DNA from: JBFONV01 sp040779335
GTDB taxonomy: Bacteria > Pseudomonadota > Gammaproteobacteria > Enterobacterales > Alteromonadaceae
Direction of reading: 5' to 3'
Assembly (NCBI GenBank): GCA_040779335.1
Contig: JBFONV010000001.1
Coordinates: 1,214,629-1,278,628, forward strand
DNA: 64,000 nt
Part shown: in pieces, positions 51,898 through 61,300 of the stretch
Layout of the letters: every line of letters begins with the position of its first letter
How positions within the stretch are numbered: the first letter of the stretch is position 1
Program-made: the position numbers and the translations under genes
Notes under the pieces: generated by a model
Told to the model about the DNA's origin: nothing
What the model saw: the letters and a program-made list of their open reading frames with translations, nothing else
The model's database searches: none

Positions 51898-52959
51898 TTA
51901 CCAACGGGCAAAATGGTCTTCGGTAAGTCCAATGATATTATCAATGGTATGCTTATTACCATCGTTATCAATGATGTAGCCTGTGAAATAGCCGATAAAT
52001 TGCCTAAAGTTACTTTTTAAAAGCCATAAGTTTAGTCGTTCAAAACGGCAATTTTTTGCGCAAAAGTGTAAGTCAATTTGGCCGTTGTCTGAATAAATGT
52101 GCCAGGTGCTATCTATTGCGTTGGTGGATTTATTAACGGGTTTACGTTGAAAATCAAAGTGCACCGCTGGAAGTAAATGCCGCTCTTTATCGCACCAAAA
52201 TACATTTTCATTGCCGCCAGTTTCATTGACTCCTGCAGCTAAGTTTAAGCCGATGATCTTGGTCTCATTACCCGCTTCTTTTGTTGTAGCGTTAATGCTG
52301 GCCCAGCGCCAACTGGTTTCGCGGCGCATATATCCTGCAGAAAAATCATATCCCGCTAAGGCGTCATTGAGCGATTGATTAACGCCATTGATTGCTAAAT
52401 GTCCGTGTGGCGTTAAACCATTGTGTTTTTGAGTATAGGTCCAGCCTCGGTATCCGGTTGGATTACACATTGCAATGGGTAAACTGGCCTGTTTGGAGAC
52501 CAATTTGAGATCGGCAGATATTGTCTGGGTATTAATACTAAGGTGCCAGTTTCCCTCTGTTAAGTGAAAGCAAACTTCGCCGTTACGATTAGCGATGCGC
52601 GCTAAACCATTCATTGGTGATGGCGTCATCTGATAACCTAAACCGCCAAATTTTAGCCAAGAGGTTTCAACAATCTTATTTTGTTTAATATCATAGAGGT
52701 AACAAAAACCATTGCCTAAATATCGAATATCAGCGATGGCAACACCGATGATAAAATTTTCAGTAACAATACTGACAAACTGGAACTGTTTAAAATGGAA
52801 ATGTTTAGCGAGTGCACTAGCCGGTTTATCCATATCAGTACGATAGTTAAAATGTTCAAGGCCAAGTGAGCTAACCGGTCCATCAAAATATCCGTATGTT
52901 GGTGTACCGCTCGATGAAACGAGAGATACAGGCGCTTGTTGAGTGTTAATGTTGTTCAA
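51898..52959 (-). CDS. DUF2804 domain-containing protein
   Basis: 353 residues. CNPTGYRGWTYTQK, LAGYDFSAGYMRRETSWRWAS and GLNLAAGVNETGGNENVFW match the DUF2804 family, a large beta protein with unknown function. No signal peptide or membrane helix. It lies next to glnS, transcribed away from it. Confidence 0.75.
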   Translation of the reverse strand: MNNINTQQAPVSLVSSSGTPTYGYFDGPVSSLGLEHFNYRTDMDKPASALAKHFHFKQFQFVSIVTENFIIGVAIADIRYLGNGFCYLYDIKQNKIVETSWLKFGGLGYQMTPSPMNGLARIANRNGEVCFHLTEGNWHLSINTQTISADLKLVSKQASLPIAMCNPTGYRGWTYTQKHNGLTPHGHLAINGVNQSLNDALAGYDFSAGYMRRETSWRWASINATTKEAGNETKIIGLNLAAGVNETGGNENVFWCDKERHLLPAVHFDFQRKPVNKSTNAIDSTWHIYSDNGQIDLHFCAKNCRFERLNLWLLKSNFRQFIGYFTGYIIDNDGNKHTIDNIIGLTEDHFARW

Positions 52960-53128
52960 AATCTATCCATTTATTTTATATATTGATTTGTAACGGTTTA
53001 GCTGTTGTTAGTTTGCGGCGAATAAAGACTAAAGTCTATTGATAAAACTCGTCCAGATTATTTCTCCAAGGGCTTTATAAATGAAAATAATTTAATTTTC
53101 TTAGCTATTTTATACTAGAAACTATTGA

Positions 53129-53134
53129 TATAAT
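53129..53134 (+). promoter_or_regulatory. -10 element of glnS
   Basis: TATAAT at 53129-53134 gives a start of transcription near 53141. This lies downstream of an in-frame ATG at 53133 and so supports ATG 53181 as the glnS start. Confidence 0.55.
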
Positions 53135-53180
53135 GCGGCCTTATAACAAGACCGTATATTTACTTTTTGAGGTTCACTGG

Positions 53181-54854
53181 ATGTCGGATACTGAAAACCG
53201 TCCAAGCAATTTTATTCGCCAAATTATTGATGCTGACTTAGCAAGTGGTAAGCACACCCAAGTGCATACACGTTTTCCGCCAGAGCCTAATGGGTATTTA
53301 CACATAGGTCATGCAAAATCTATTTGCTTAAATTTTGGTATTGCCAACGATTACAATGGTTTATGTAATTTACGCTTTGATGATACTAACCCCGAAAAAG
53401 AAGATATTGATTACGTTAACTCTATTCAAGCAGACGTTAAGTGGTTGGGCTTTCAATGGGCAGGAGATGTTCATTATTCCTCTGATTATTTTGATCGTTT
53501 ATACGGTTACGCCGTTGAGTTGATTGAAAAAGGGCTTGCCTATGTGTGTTTTTTAAACGCAGAAGAAACACGTGAATATCGTGGTACCTTAAAACAACCC
53601 GGTAAAAACAGCCCTTATCGAGATACTTCTCCAGAAGAAAACTTAGCCTTGTTTGAGAAAATGAAAAACGGTGAGTTTAAAGAAGGGGAGTGTTCACTGC
53701 GCGCAAAAATTGATATGGCTTCTAGCTTTATGTGTATGCGCGATCCTATTATCTATCGTGTTAAATTTGCCCATCATCATCAAACGGGCGATAAATGGTG
53801 CATTTACCCAATGTACGATTTTACACACTGTATTTCTGATGCTATAGAAAACATCACTCATTCTTTGTGTACGTTAGAATTTCAAGATAACCGTCGCTTG
53901 TATGATTGGGTTATTGATCATATTTCGATTGAAGCAAAACCTCATCAGTATGAATTTTCGCGATTAAACCTTGAATATACTGTAATGAGTAAACGTAAGT
54001 TACATTCATTGGTGGAAGAAAAACTAGTCTCTGGTTGGGATGACCCTCGTATGCCAACTATTGCAGCGTTTCGTCGTCGCGGTTACACACCAGGTTCAAT
54101 TCGTGAGTTTACTAAACGTATTGGTGTGACCAAAATGGATAACACCGTTGAAATGAGCGTACTTGAGGCGTGTATTCGTGAAGATTTAAACGATAACGCA
54201 CCACGTGCCATGGCGGTACTTGATCCAATTAAATTGGTGATAGAAAACTACCCAGAAGGGCAAGTAGAAGAGCTTACCATTAAAAATCATCCAAGTGATG
54301 ACAGCCAAGGTGCTCGTATTGTACCTTTTAGCCGTGAACTATACATTGAAGCTGAAGATTTTCGTGAAGAAGCGAACAAAAAATATAAGCGTTTAGTGTT
54401 AGACAAAGCAGTACGTTTACGTGGCGCTTATGTTGTTACCGCATTACGTTGCGATAAAGACGCTGATGGTAAAGTCACCACAGTATATTGTCGATACGAT
54501 GAAGACACTTTAGGTAAAAACCCGAGTGATGGTACTAAACCTAAAGGCGTAATTCATTGGGTCAGCGCAGAACAAGCGTTAGATGCTGAAATTCGTTTAT
54601 ACGATAGATTATTTACGGTGCCAAACCCTGCGGCAGAGCCAGATTTTCATACGGTAATGAATCCAGAGTCGCTGATCACTATTACACACGCAAAAGTAGA
54701 GCCTTCATTGCAAAGTGCGCCGCCAGAGCTTGCTTATCAATTTGAGCGTCAGGGTTATTTTTGTTTAGATAATAAAGATGCGACCGCGCAACACTTAGTG
54801 TTTAACCGCACAGTAGGTTTGCGTGATACTTGGGCAAAAATCGCTGACAAGTAA
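53181..54854 (+). CDS. glnS: Glutaminyl-tRNA synthetase
   Basis: 557 residues from ATG at 53181 (GAGG upstream), close to E. coli GlnS (554). Class I synthetase signatures PPEPNGYLHIGHAKSI (HIGH type) and VMSKRKLHSL (KMSKS type) are present, with FDDTNPEKED and the anticodon-binding beta-barrels in the C-terminal half. It attaches glutamine to tRNA-Gln. Confidence 0.97.
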   Translation: MSDTENRPSNFIRQIIDADLASGKHTQVHTRFPPEPNGYLHIGHAKSICLNFGIANDYNGLCNLRFDDTNPEKEDIDYVNSIQADVKWLGFQWAGDVHYSSDYFDRLYGYAVELIEKGLAYVCFLNAEETREYRGTLKQPGKNSPYRDTSPEENLALFEKMKNGEFKEGECSLRAKIDMASSFMCMRDPIIYRVKFAHHHQTGDKWCIYPMYDFTHCISDAIENITHSLCTLEFQDNRRLYDWVIDHISIEAKPHQYEFSRLNLEYTVMSKRKLHSLVEEKLVSGWDDPRMPTIAAFRRRGYTPGSIREFTKRIGVTKMDNTVEMSVLEACIREDLNDNAPRAMAVLDPIKLVIENYPEGQVEELTIKNHPSDDSQGARIVPFSRELYIEAEDFREEANKKYKRLVLDKAVRLRGAYVVTALRCDKDADGKVTTVYCRYDEDTLGKNPSDGTKPKGVIHWVSAEQALDAEIRLYDRLFTVPNPAAEPDFHTVMNPESLITITHAKVEPSLQSAPPELAYQFERQGYFCLDNKDATAQHLVFNRTVGLRDTWAKIADK

Positions 54855-54900
54855 ACTCGTCAGGTGTTAAGTAGGTGTTTATTTAGTAATACCGACCATT

Positions 54901-54930
54901 AAAAAAACCGACATTGTTGTCGGTTTTTTT
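54901..54930 (+). terminator. Terminator of glnS
   Basis: Perfect stem AAAAAAACCGACA / TGTCGGTTTTTTT with loop TTGT. Confidence 0.92.
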
Positions 54931-54997
54931 ATGCGTTTCGCTTAATTTATCTAAGCGACTTATCTACGCGAAAAGCGCAATTTATAATACCAATGTT

Positions 54998-55441
54998 TTA
55001 GTATTGAGATTTTCTATAGCTATCGCACGCCGATTCGTCTTCACATTCACCGTATAGGTATAAACTGTGATTGGTTAATTTGATTTTATGATGTTGAGCG
55101 ATATCTTCTTGGCGTTTTTCAATGACATCATCTTCAAATTCCACCACTTTACCGCATTTTAAGCAGACTAAATGATCGTGATGTTTTTTATGTGCTAATT
55201 CAAAAACTGACTTGCCACCTTCAAAATGATGGCGGGTTACAATACCTGCATCATCAAATTGGTTCAGCACGCGATAAACCGTTGCAAGGCCTATCTCTTC
55301 ATGTTGCTCTAAAAGAATTTTATATACGTCTTCAGCACTTATATGTTGGTTGCCAGGCGACTGTAAAATAGTAAGTATTTTTACTCGAGGCAGGGTGATT
55401 TTTAATCCAGCTCTTTTAAGTTCTTCGTTTTGGTCTGGCAT
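54998..55441 (-). CDS. fur: Ferric uptake regulator
   Basis: 147 residues, as in E. coli Fur (148). The N-terminal winged helix contains LKITLPRVKIL and GLATVYRVLNQF; the metal-binding C-terminal part has HHFEGGKSVFELAHKKHHDH, CLKCGKVVEF and CEDESAC. It represses iron-uptake genes when bound to ferrous iron. No iron genes are adjacent. Confidence 0.96.
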   Translation of the reverse strand: MPDQNEELKRAGLKITLPRVKILTILQSPGNQHISAEDVYKILLEQHEEIGLATVYRVLNQFDDAGIVTRHHFEGGKSVFELAHKKHHDHLVCLKCGKVVEFEDDVIEKRQEDIAQHHKIKLTNHSLYLYGECEDESACDSYRKSQY

Positions 55442-55684
55442 TTAATATCTCTATGCTATTTTTTAATGATCAAAATTATAGGGTGTTCTGCCATGGGTTA
55501 AAAGGGTTAGTTTAAAATGATCTCTATTTTTAATGTATTTACTTGTTGAGTGTATTACATAACCTTTGGTCAGATGTGTTTGGCGACGAGTATACATAGT
55601 GTTATATAACGCTTTAGATTGTTTTTTAAATAGGCTTATCAGAATTTGCCAAAACGTCCAGTGCTAACACCACCCAACCAACAT

Positions 55685-56554
55685 TTAGATCCAACGCTTG
55701 GCTTCTTCTATGACTATTTTTATTCTGTTCTGGAGCGTCGTGTGACGTCTGCTACATAGGTATAGTGTCTCACTTACTTGGTTAGCGAGCGGGTGAATTT
55801 TAATTTTCTCGGGCTTGTGAAAAGCCTCAACCGCATGGGCCGGTAACACAGTAAATCCAAGCCCCAAACTGACAGGCTCCAGAATAAGTCCTACTTGGTT
55901 CGAAAATCCCTTTTTGATAAACAGCTGACTATGCTGAAATTTGGCATAGTTGGCGCTGAGTAATAGGCTGGCATGATGACTTCCATCTGGATGATCAATA
56001 AAGCCTAGGGCAAGTAAGGTTTCCCAGTCCGGATTTTCAACCGTTGCAGGCGTCACCAGCAACAGCGACTCTTCTGCTACAGCGGTGCAACTGACCTCAG
56101 CCAGTGCCGATTTCGTCGTCATGAATCCGATATCTACAATAGACTTTGCAATTGCGCGCTCTACGTCAGCATTGGGTGCAAAGCGGTAATCAATAACAAG
56201 TTTGGGATGTTTACTCTGCAATGCCAATAGATGTGGGTACAACTTGAGTCCAATGCTCCCCGGCGACATTACTCGTACGATGCCCTCATAGGGCGGATCT
56301 TCTCGTACTTTTTGCTCCAAATTCGACAAGCTTAGCAAAATATCCTGCGCTTCCAAGTACAGCTTATTGCCGGCAGTCGAAAGCGAGAATTGCTTTCCCT
56401 CCCTAATAATCAGTTGGGTACCGAGCTGCTCTTCTAATTTGCGCACATGCTGACTCACGCCAGATTGAGTCATGTGCAGGCGCTCGGCCGTGCGAGTAAA
56501 GTGGCCTACTTCAACGAGTGTGCAAAAACTGCGTAACCAAGTGGTATTAATCAT
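55685..56554 (-). CDS. LysR-family transcriptional regulator
   Basis: 289 residues. HTH at residues 5-45 (TLVEVGHFTRTAERLHMTQSGVSQHVRKLE-like) and a LysR effector domain after residue 90. It is divergent from the VOC gene across 93 bp, the usual layout when a LysR protein controls its neighbour. Confidence 0.85.
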   Translation of the reverse strand: MINTTWLRSFCTLVEVGHFTRTAERLHMTQSGVSQHVRKLEEQLGTQLIIREGKQFSLSTAGNKLYLEAQDILLSLSNLEQKVREDPPYEGIVRVMSPGSIGLKLYPHLLALQSKHPKLVIDYRFAPNADVERAIAKSIVDIGFMTTKSALAEVSCTAVAEESLLLVTPATVENPDWETLLALGFIDHPDGSHHASLLLSANYAKFQHSQLFIKKGFSNQVGLILEPVSLGLGFTVLPAHAVEAFHKPEKIKIHPLANQVSETLYLCSRRHTTLQNRIKIVIEEAKRWI

Positions 56555-56647
56555 TACGATTTATAATCATTTAGATAACATATGATAATTTTACATTATT
56601 ACCATCGCTTTGTAACCTAGTCTTAGTTTTATAGAGGAGGACACAAA

Positions 56648-57148
56648 ATGAGTAATGTTTACCCAAGAAATTTTTCACATATAGGTATTTCTGTGCTGGA
56701 CCTGGAGCAGGCCGTGAAATTCTACACTGAAGTTATGGGTTGGTATCTGATCATGGAACCCACCGAGATCATCGAGGATGATAGTGCCATCGGAGAAATG
56801 TGCACTGATGTCTTCGGAGCGGGCTGGCAAAGCTTTAGAATAGCCCATCTATCCACGGGGGACAGAATTGGTGTTGAGTTATTCCAGTTCAAGAATCAAG
56901 TAAACCCAGAAGATAATTTTGAATACTGGAAAACCGGCGTCTTCCATTTCTGTGTGCAAGATCCTAACGTTGAAGAACTCGCTGAACGCATTGTCGCTGC
57001 TGGAGGGAAAAAACGAATGGAGAAGCCACGTTATTACTATCCAGGTGAAAAGCCTTACCGCATGATTTATATGGAAGATCCATTCGGAAATATAGTAGAG
57101 ATCTACAGCCACAGCTATGAGTTGATATATAGCGAAGGTGCCTATTAA
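56648..57148 (+). CDS. VOC-family (glyoxalase/dioxygenase-type) protein
   Basis: 166 residues with two betaalphabeta-beta-beta modules. FSHIGISVLDLEQAVKFYTEVMGW carries the first metal His; FHFCVQDPNVEEL and DPFGNIVEIYSHSYEL the second His and the Glu. Probably a metal-dependent lyase, isomerase or dioxygenase. The RBS GAGGAGGAC is strong. Regulated, by position, by the divergent LysR protein. Confidence 0.8.
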   Translation: MSNVYPRNFSHIGISVLDLEQAVKFYTEVMGWYLIMEPTEIIEDDSAIGEMCTDVFGAGWQSFRIAHLSTGDRIGVELFQFKNQVNPEDNFEYWKTGVFHFCVQDPNVEELAERIVAAGGKKRMEKPRYYYPGEKPYRMIYMEDPFGNIVEIYSHSYELIYSEGAY

Positions 57149-57249
57149 ATCATTGAGAATTGTAATGTCAGCAGGCTCTCAAAGGGGAGAGGCCTGCTGG
57201 ATTTTATGCCATTTAACACCGTGATTAATAGTGGGTGAAAATAGAAAAC

Positions 57250-57297
57250 ACTATTAGCCATCTCGTTTTAAATTCGTGTTATAAGCCGTATTAATAC
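57250..57297 (-). repeat. Possible degenerate attC after the last cassette
   Basis: CGTGTTATAAGCC next to the acetyltransferase stop has only weak similarity to an attC end. It may mark the left (distal) end of the cassette array. Confidence 0.3.
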
Positions 57298-57298
57298 A

Positions 57299-57703
57299 TT
57301 ATAAGGAAACTTCCATTTTAAAGTATGGAACTTCTTCTTTATAAAAACGCTCACCGTACTGCTGCATACCAAAACGCTTATAAAACCCTAAAGCTGATTC
57401 TCTTGCGTCACACCAGAAAAGGCTTGTTTCAATATTTTTTAGCGATTGAATAATGTGCTTTATCATTTTAGAACCTACACCTTGGTTTTGGTAATGAGTG
57501 TCGGTAGCAAATTTACGTAAGCGAGCTTTATTTAATTTTAAATATACGGACGCGACGCAAACAAGCTTGTCATTGATAAAAGCGCCAAAATGAAGAGCAT
57601 CGTTATCTCCATCTACATGACAATATTCTGCTGTTTTCTCTGGCCACAGCACACTGTTACGCAGCGGAATGGTTTGTTGCCAAGATATTTTACGAATTTC
57701 CAT
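57299..57703 (-). CDS. GNAT-family N-acetyltransferase (cassette gene)
   Basis: 134 residues. The acetyl-CoA-binding motif A is TDTHYQNQGVGSKMIKHIIQ, followed by FWCDARESALGFYKRFGMQQYGE, typical of the GNAT fold (ElaA-like). Same strand as the cassettes to the right and followed by weak attC-like sequence; it is taken as the leftmost cassette gene. Substrate unknown. Confidence 0.78.
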   Translation of the reverse strand: MEIRKISWQQTIPLRNSVLWPEKTAEYCHVDGDNDALHFGAFINDKLVCVASVYLKLNKARLRKFATDTHYQNQGVGSKMIKHIIQSLKNIETSLFWCDARESALGFYKRFGMQQYGERFYKEEVPYFKMEVSL

Positions 57704-57727
57704 TTAAACGTACAGAGCCTCCAGAGG

Positions 57728-57832
57728 CTATATCGCCTCATTAAGAGGCACAATTGTTGGCTAAACTAGCGAGCAATGAGCAAATACCAATGTCTAAAAA
57801 TTAGTTATTGACGCTATAGTCATTTGTTAGGC
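57728..57832 (-). repeat. attC site 1
   Basis: About 105 bp between the hydrolase stop and the acetyltransferase start. The end next to the hydrolase has a perfect core GTTAGGC (57826-57832, plus strand; GCCTAAC on the gene strand). The other end has CGCCTCATTAAGAGGC with the core mutated to TATCGCC. GTTGGCTAAA in the middle is shared with other sites. Confidence 0.75.
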
Positions 57833-57857
57833 TTTGAATTAGAAACTTTAAGTAACA

Positions 57858-59174
57858 CTATTGCCTCTCTAAAAGGTAGTTTGCCACGGCTTGATATGCT
57901 GGCAATGAAGTTGGATCAATATAAGAGTTTTTTGCATGAGGGTATGAGGCCAAGCGAACTATAACCATTTCGGCTTTTGGATCGATATAAATAGTTTGTC
58001 CGTGGACTCCTCGAGCAGCATAAGCTTTGTGATTGTTGTGCAACATCCACCACATACTGCGGTAACTACCTCCCTTCAGAGAAGTGTACCCCGCTTCCTT
58101 AAAGGCATTCTTGTCGCCTCCTTTTTGTATGTTTTCGACTACTGACTCTGGAAAAACCCTTACCCCATTTAGCACACCCTTGTTGAGCATTAGCTGGCCA
58201 ATTCGACCAAGATCGCGCAAGCCCGCACTGAGACCACCACCAGCAAAAGGAGTGCCTCTGCCATCTACAGTCATATAGCCGTCTTGCTCAGCACCAATTT
58301 TTTGCCAAATTTTTTCTGATAATAGGTCTGTTAGCTTCTGGTTTGAAACTCGTGAAACTAACCAGCCCAATGCGTCGGTATTAATAGTTTTGTATCCAAA
58401 TGCTTCACCATGTTTACCACTCTTTTTCACAGTCTGTAAGTATTCGTAATATCCGTCAGGCCCTTTGTAATCGCTACGTTTTGGTAAAGGACTTGCTGCA
58501 GATGAATATACCCATATATCAGCGTTAGGATCAGAGTAGTCTTCGCTATAATCCAACGCTGTGGTCATATCCATAATCTGGCGCACATTAGCACTGCCAA
58601 ACGCACTGTCTTTAAGTTCAGGAATGATAGAGGAAACTGTTGCTTGTTCGTCAAGACGACCTTCAGCAATTAGAATTTCTGCTAAAAGCCCAGTAAGGGA
58701 CTTTGTCATAGACATTGCAGCATGCTTATTCGCTTCATCTAGACATCCCTGATATTTTTCGTATACGACATTTCCTTTATGTAAAATGAGAATACCGTCA
58801 GTATAATTCAATGCAAGAGACTCTTTCCATGTTATCTCACGGTCATCACCAGTGACTTTAAATTTTACTAAATCAATTTCTTTATCAAGTGCATAGTTAA
58901 AAGGAATAGCTGGACCTAGACCTCTATTAACTTGCTTGGTAGGCAAAAATTCACGAATATGACACACTGTCCAACGTAATTTGGGAAAGCTAAAATAATT
59001 AGATTGGGGTTGTGTTATGAGTTTTTCAGGTGGAGGTGGACTTCCAACCATCCATTGTAAAATTCGCGGGTCAGATTCTCTAGCCGATAGGTAAGTAGCT
59101 TTATCTGCCCAAGCGTTGACTGAAGATGAAATAAGAATCAGCATAAAAAACAGTCGATATTTTGTTTTTTTCAT
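57858..59174 (-). CDS. Serine hydrolase, beta-lactamase/NylB'-like (cassette gene)
   Basis: 438 residues with a signal peptide (residues 1-23). Catalytic SxxK is SMTKSLTG (near residue 155); GYKTINTDALGW holds the tyrosine region and ARGVHGQTIYIDP the later loop. This order resembles the 6-aminohexanoate-dimer hydrolase / esterase group of the beta-lactamase superfamily. It is far larger than its cassette neighbours. Not a classical antibiotic beta-lactamase by these motifs; substrate unknown. Confidence 0.78.
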   Translation of the reverse strand: MKKTKYRLFFMLILISSSVNAWADKATYLSARESDPRILQWMVGSPPPPEKLITQPQSNYFSFPKLRWTVCHIREFLPTKQVNRGLGPAIPFNYALDKEIDLVKFKVTGDDREITWKESLALNYTDGILILHKGNVVYEKYQGCLDEANKHAAMSMTKSLTGLLAEILIAEGRLDEQATVSSIIPELKDSAFGSANVRQIMDMTTALDYSEDYSDPNADIWVYSSAASPLPKRSDYKGPDGYYEYLQTVKKSGKHGEAFGYKTINTDALGWLVSRVSNQKLTDLLSEKIWQKIGAEQDGYMTVDGRGTPFAGGGLSAGLRDLGRIGQLMLNKGVLNGVRVFPESVVENIQKGGDKNAFKEAGYTSLKGGSYRSMWWMLHNNHKAYAARGVHGQTIYIDPKAEMVIVRLASYPHAKNSYIDPTSLPAYQAVANYLLERQ

Positions 59175-59215
59175 TTTTGAATTTATCCTATTTAAATTAT
59201 CTCATTATTAAATTA

Positions 59216-59324
59216 AAGCTTAAGCCGCCTAGCGCCGCACTACGCGGCAATAAAATTGTTAGCTGAATATTGAACGATGAATGCAAGCCAACGGTTATTT
59301 ATAGTGATTTATTTTTTGTTATGT
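59216..59324 (-). repeat. attC site 2
   Basis: About 109 bp with CCGCCTAGCGCCGCACTACG inverted pairing on one side, TTGTTAGCTGAA in the middle and GTTATGT (59318-59324) at the other end, just before the next stop codon. Confidence 0.6.
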
Positions 59325-59329
59325 GCCGC

Positions 59330-59548
59330 TTATAAATTACTTTGAACCATTCCTTTAATTTTGTAAGCCTTAACGAAATGATCTAATTTATGCGTTTGAA
59401 TCCACCAGGTAGCGGCTTCCATTAATAATTCTGGATTATCATTTTTATTGGCAAAGAATGCGTAAAACGAAACGCCGACATTATTACCTTTGCTAGCTAT
59501 TTTCTTATCACATACTTCAATGATTTTATTTCTTAATTCTTGTCTCAT
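59330..59548 (-). CDS. Small hypothetical cassette protein
   Basis: 72 residues from ATG at 59548 (an upstream frame to 59602 would run into attC sequence). It is hydrophilic with a helical N-terminal part (MRQELRNKIIEVCDKKI) and WWIQTHKLDHFVKAYKI. I do not recognise the family. No membrane segment. Confidence 0.5.
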   Translation of the reverse strand: MRQELRNKIIEVCDKKIASKGNNVGVSFYAFFANKNDNPELLMEAATWWIQTHKLDHFVKAYKIKGMVQSNL

Positions 59549-59564
59549 GATTTGTGTTTTTATC

Positions 59565-59672
59565 AAAACCTTAAGGGTATATAGCGCTTTAATAATAGGC
59601 AAAAAATTGTTGGCTAAAATTAGCGTCGAAGATCAACTTACATCACTTTATCCCATTTATTAAGGGTTAGTT
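59565..59672 (-). repeat. attC site 3
   Basis: Contains CTTAAGGG, the shared GTTGGCTAAAAT segment and ends in GTTAGTT (59666-59672) overlapping the stop of the VOC cassette gene. Confidence 0.6.
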
Positions 59673-60209
59673 AGCTGTGACCTGAAGCATGTTTTTGTGC
59701 GACTCCTGCCACTTACTGGCGATTGTAAAGCCAGACATTTCTTTTACTTTATTGTGTGTAAATTCAATCAGTTGTTCATTTGATAAATCAAAATTCACTT
59801 CGAATTTACACGGTTGGTTAACATACCAAGGAGTTTCAGTAAAAATTTCGAATCTATTATTTTCAGGATCTCTAAAATAGATTGACCAAGTACTACCATG
59901 AGATACAGTGTGGATCTTTATATCTAAAGCTGACTTTAGTGACTTAAAAAATGTGCGCAGCTCTGAAATTGAAGGTACTCTGAATGATATATGGTCTACA
60001 GGGCTGTTCAATTTACGTGTGGATGTAACTGGATTTAATACAATCTGATGATGCTCATTCGGATTTCTACTCAGAAACACCAATCCATGTAATCCTTCAC
60101 CTCGATCTGTGACGACAAAGCCCAACTTGTGTATATAAAAATTCTCCATTTGAACTATATCTTGAACATACAATTCGACATGGCTTAATAACATATTCGG
60201 AAAATTCAT
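59667..60209 (-). CDS. VOC-family dioxygenase-like protein (cassette gene)
   Basis: 180 residues. LLSHVELYVQDIVQMENFY gives the first metal His, VDHISFRVPS the second and NRFEIFTETPW the Glu, as in extradiol-dioxygenase-like VOC proteins. The C-terminal 45 residues are an extension. The stop overlaps attC 3 and attC 4 precedes it. Confidence 0.75.
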   Translation of the reverse strand: MNFPNMLLSHVELYVQDIVQMENFYIHKLGFVVTDRGEGLHGLVFLSRNPNEHHQIVLNPVTSTRKLNSPVDHISFRVPSISELRTFFKSLKSALDIKIHTVSHGSTWSIYFRDPENNRFEIFTETPWYVNQPCKFEVNFDLSNEQLIEFTHNKVKEMSGFTIASKWQESHKNMLQVTAN

Positions 60210-60239
60210 TTATTTGATACTCCCACCTCTACAACTAAC

Positions 60240-60298
60240 TTCCTAACGCCCTCGTTAATAGCCAACTGTGTTTTGTCCTTATTAAACTGTTTATTAGG
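60240..60298 (-). repeat. attC site 4, short form
   Basis: About 59 bp: CCTAACGCCCTCGTTAATAG directly joined to CCAACTGTGTTTTGTCC, without the central segment present in the longer sites. An internal deletion is likely. Confidence 0.6.
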
Positions 60299-60761
60299 CT
60301 ACGATTTCCGTAACAATTTTAGTTTTTACTGAGTTAGCGATGAAACATTGCTCATGAGATTGGTGGTGCATCTTTTCAAGTTGTTCCATTGTCGGCTTTT
60401 TATCACCATTAAATTGAACATGTGGCTTGAGTATTACTTTAGTCATTGAAATTTTACCATCGCTATTTTTTTCCATAATACCAACAGCATCGTCTACATA
60501 TGAATCAACAACATACCTTCTTTTTGCCGCTATAGATAAAAAGAATAACATGTGACAACTAGAAAGAGATGCAACAAAAGCTTCTTCTGGGTCAACATTT
60601 TCTTCAACTGAATAAGGTAAAGGAACTACATGAGGCGAAGATGATGCCTGCACGGTTACTCCGCCATCAAAAATCCATTCATGTGCCCGACTATATTTGT
60701 TATCAACATAACTTTCACTGCTATCTCTTACCCAGTTTATTTTCGCAAAATACTCTGACAT
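60294..60761 (-). CDS. OsmC-family protein (cassette gene)
   Basis: 155 residues. PEEAFVASLSSCHMLFFL (first catalytic Cys near residue 68) and HEQCFIANSVK (second Cys) are the OsmC/Ohr peroxidase pattern. It would reduce organic hydroperoxides with these two cysteines. RBS GGAG precedes ATG 60761. Confidence 0.85.
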   Translation of the reverse strand: MSEYFAKINWVRDSSESYVDNKYSRAHEWIFDGGVTVQASSSPHVVPLPYSVEENVDPEEAFVASLSSCHMLFFLSIAAKRRYVVDSYVDDAVGIMEKNSDGKISMTKVILKPHVQFNGDKKPTMEQLEKMHHQSHEQCFIANSVKTKIVTEIVA

Positions 60762-60781
60762 TTAAACTCCGTTTTGAAAGT

Positions 60782-60922
60782 AGCCAACGCCTCAATGACG
60801 GGCTGATAATAGCTGGTTAAAATAAGCGATACAGGAACAAAAACCAACTGTTATTTGTCCTGATTAATTTGCTCGTATCTTTATATTGTTTCCAATTAAA
60901 AACATCAGGATATTTGTTAGCA
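60782..60922 (-). repeat. attC site 5, long form
   Basis: About 141 bp, the length class of Vibrio-type repeats: AGCCAACGCCTCA at one end, GGGCTGATAATAGCTGGTTA, then AAAACCAACTGTTATTTGTCC, ending GTTAGCA (60916-60922). Confidence 0.7.
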
Positions 60923-60932
60923 ATGTCTGGTG

Positions 60933-61271
60933 CTAAAATTCAACGGTGGAATATGTATGGACATATTTTTGCTCGATTTTTGGGTACTTTGAAAAGAGAA
61001 ATTCCTGAAGAAAGTGTTCAAGGGATTTTCGACTAGAAATAGACCAGCCGTAGGAGTTTTCAAAATTTGTATCTATCGAAAAATATGAAATACATTTAGA
61101 TACATCCTTTTCAAACCAAGCCGAATTCATTTTATCGACAACCTTTAACACTTGCTTTTCTGACGCTAAAGAAATCGCAAACGAGATAGGAATATATGCA
61201 ATGATACTTAAGATAATGATGAAAAATTTATAATTTAGCAACTTACAACTTTGGTATTCAATTACACACAT
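60933..61271 (-). pseudogene. Frameshifted NTF2/SnoaL-like cassette gene
   Basis: 113 residues from ATG 61271 with a membrane or signal segment (KFFIIILSIIAYIPISFA). The region DKMNSAWFEKDVSKCISYFS and later RKSLEHFLQEFLF is NTF2/SnoaL (DUF4440)-like. It stops at HTYSTVEF. One base later in another frame the sequence reads LAPDIANKY, which continues the family pattern (VEF-LAPDIA). A single-base loss in a T run thus seems to have truncated it, and the downstream part runs into attC 5. Confidence 0.5.
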
Positions 61272-61300
61272 AACACCCACCGCTTAAAGCGCTGTTTAGG
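61268..61300 (-). repeat. attC site 6, minimal
   Basis: About 33 bp: ATAACACC, CGCTTAAAGCG palindrome, then CTGTTTAGG. Only outer elements remain. Confidence 0.45.

Noticed and set aside
59600..59660. Similarity of GATCAACTTACATCAC in attC 3 to the IS end at 63880
   Set aside because: Only a short partial match without a transposase fragment; more likely chance or attC sequence.
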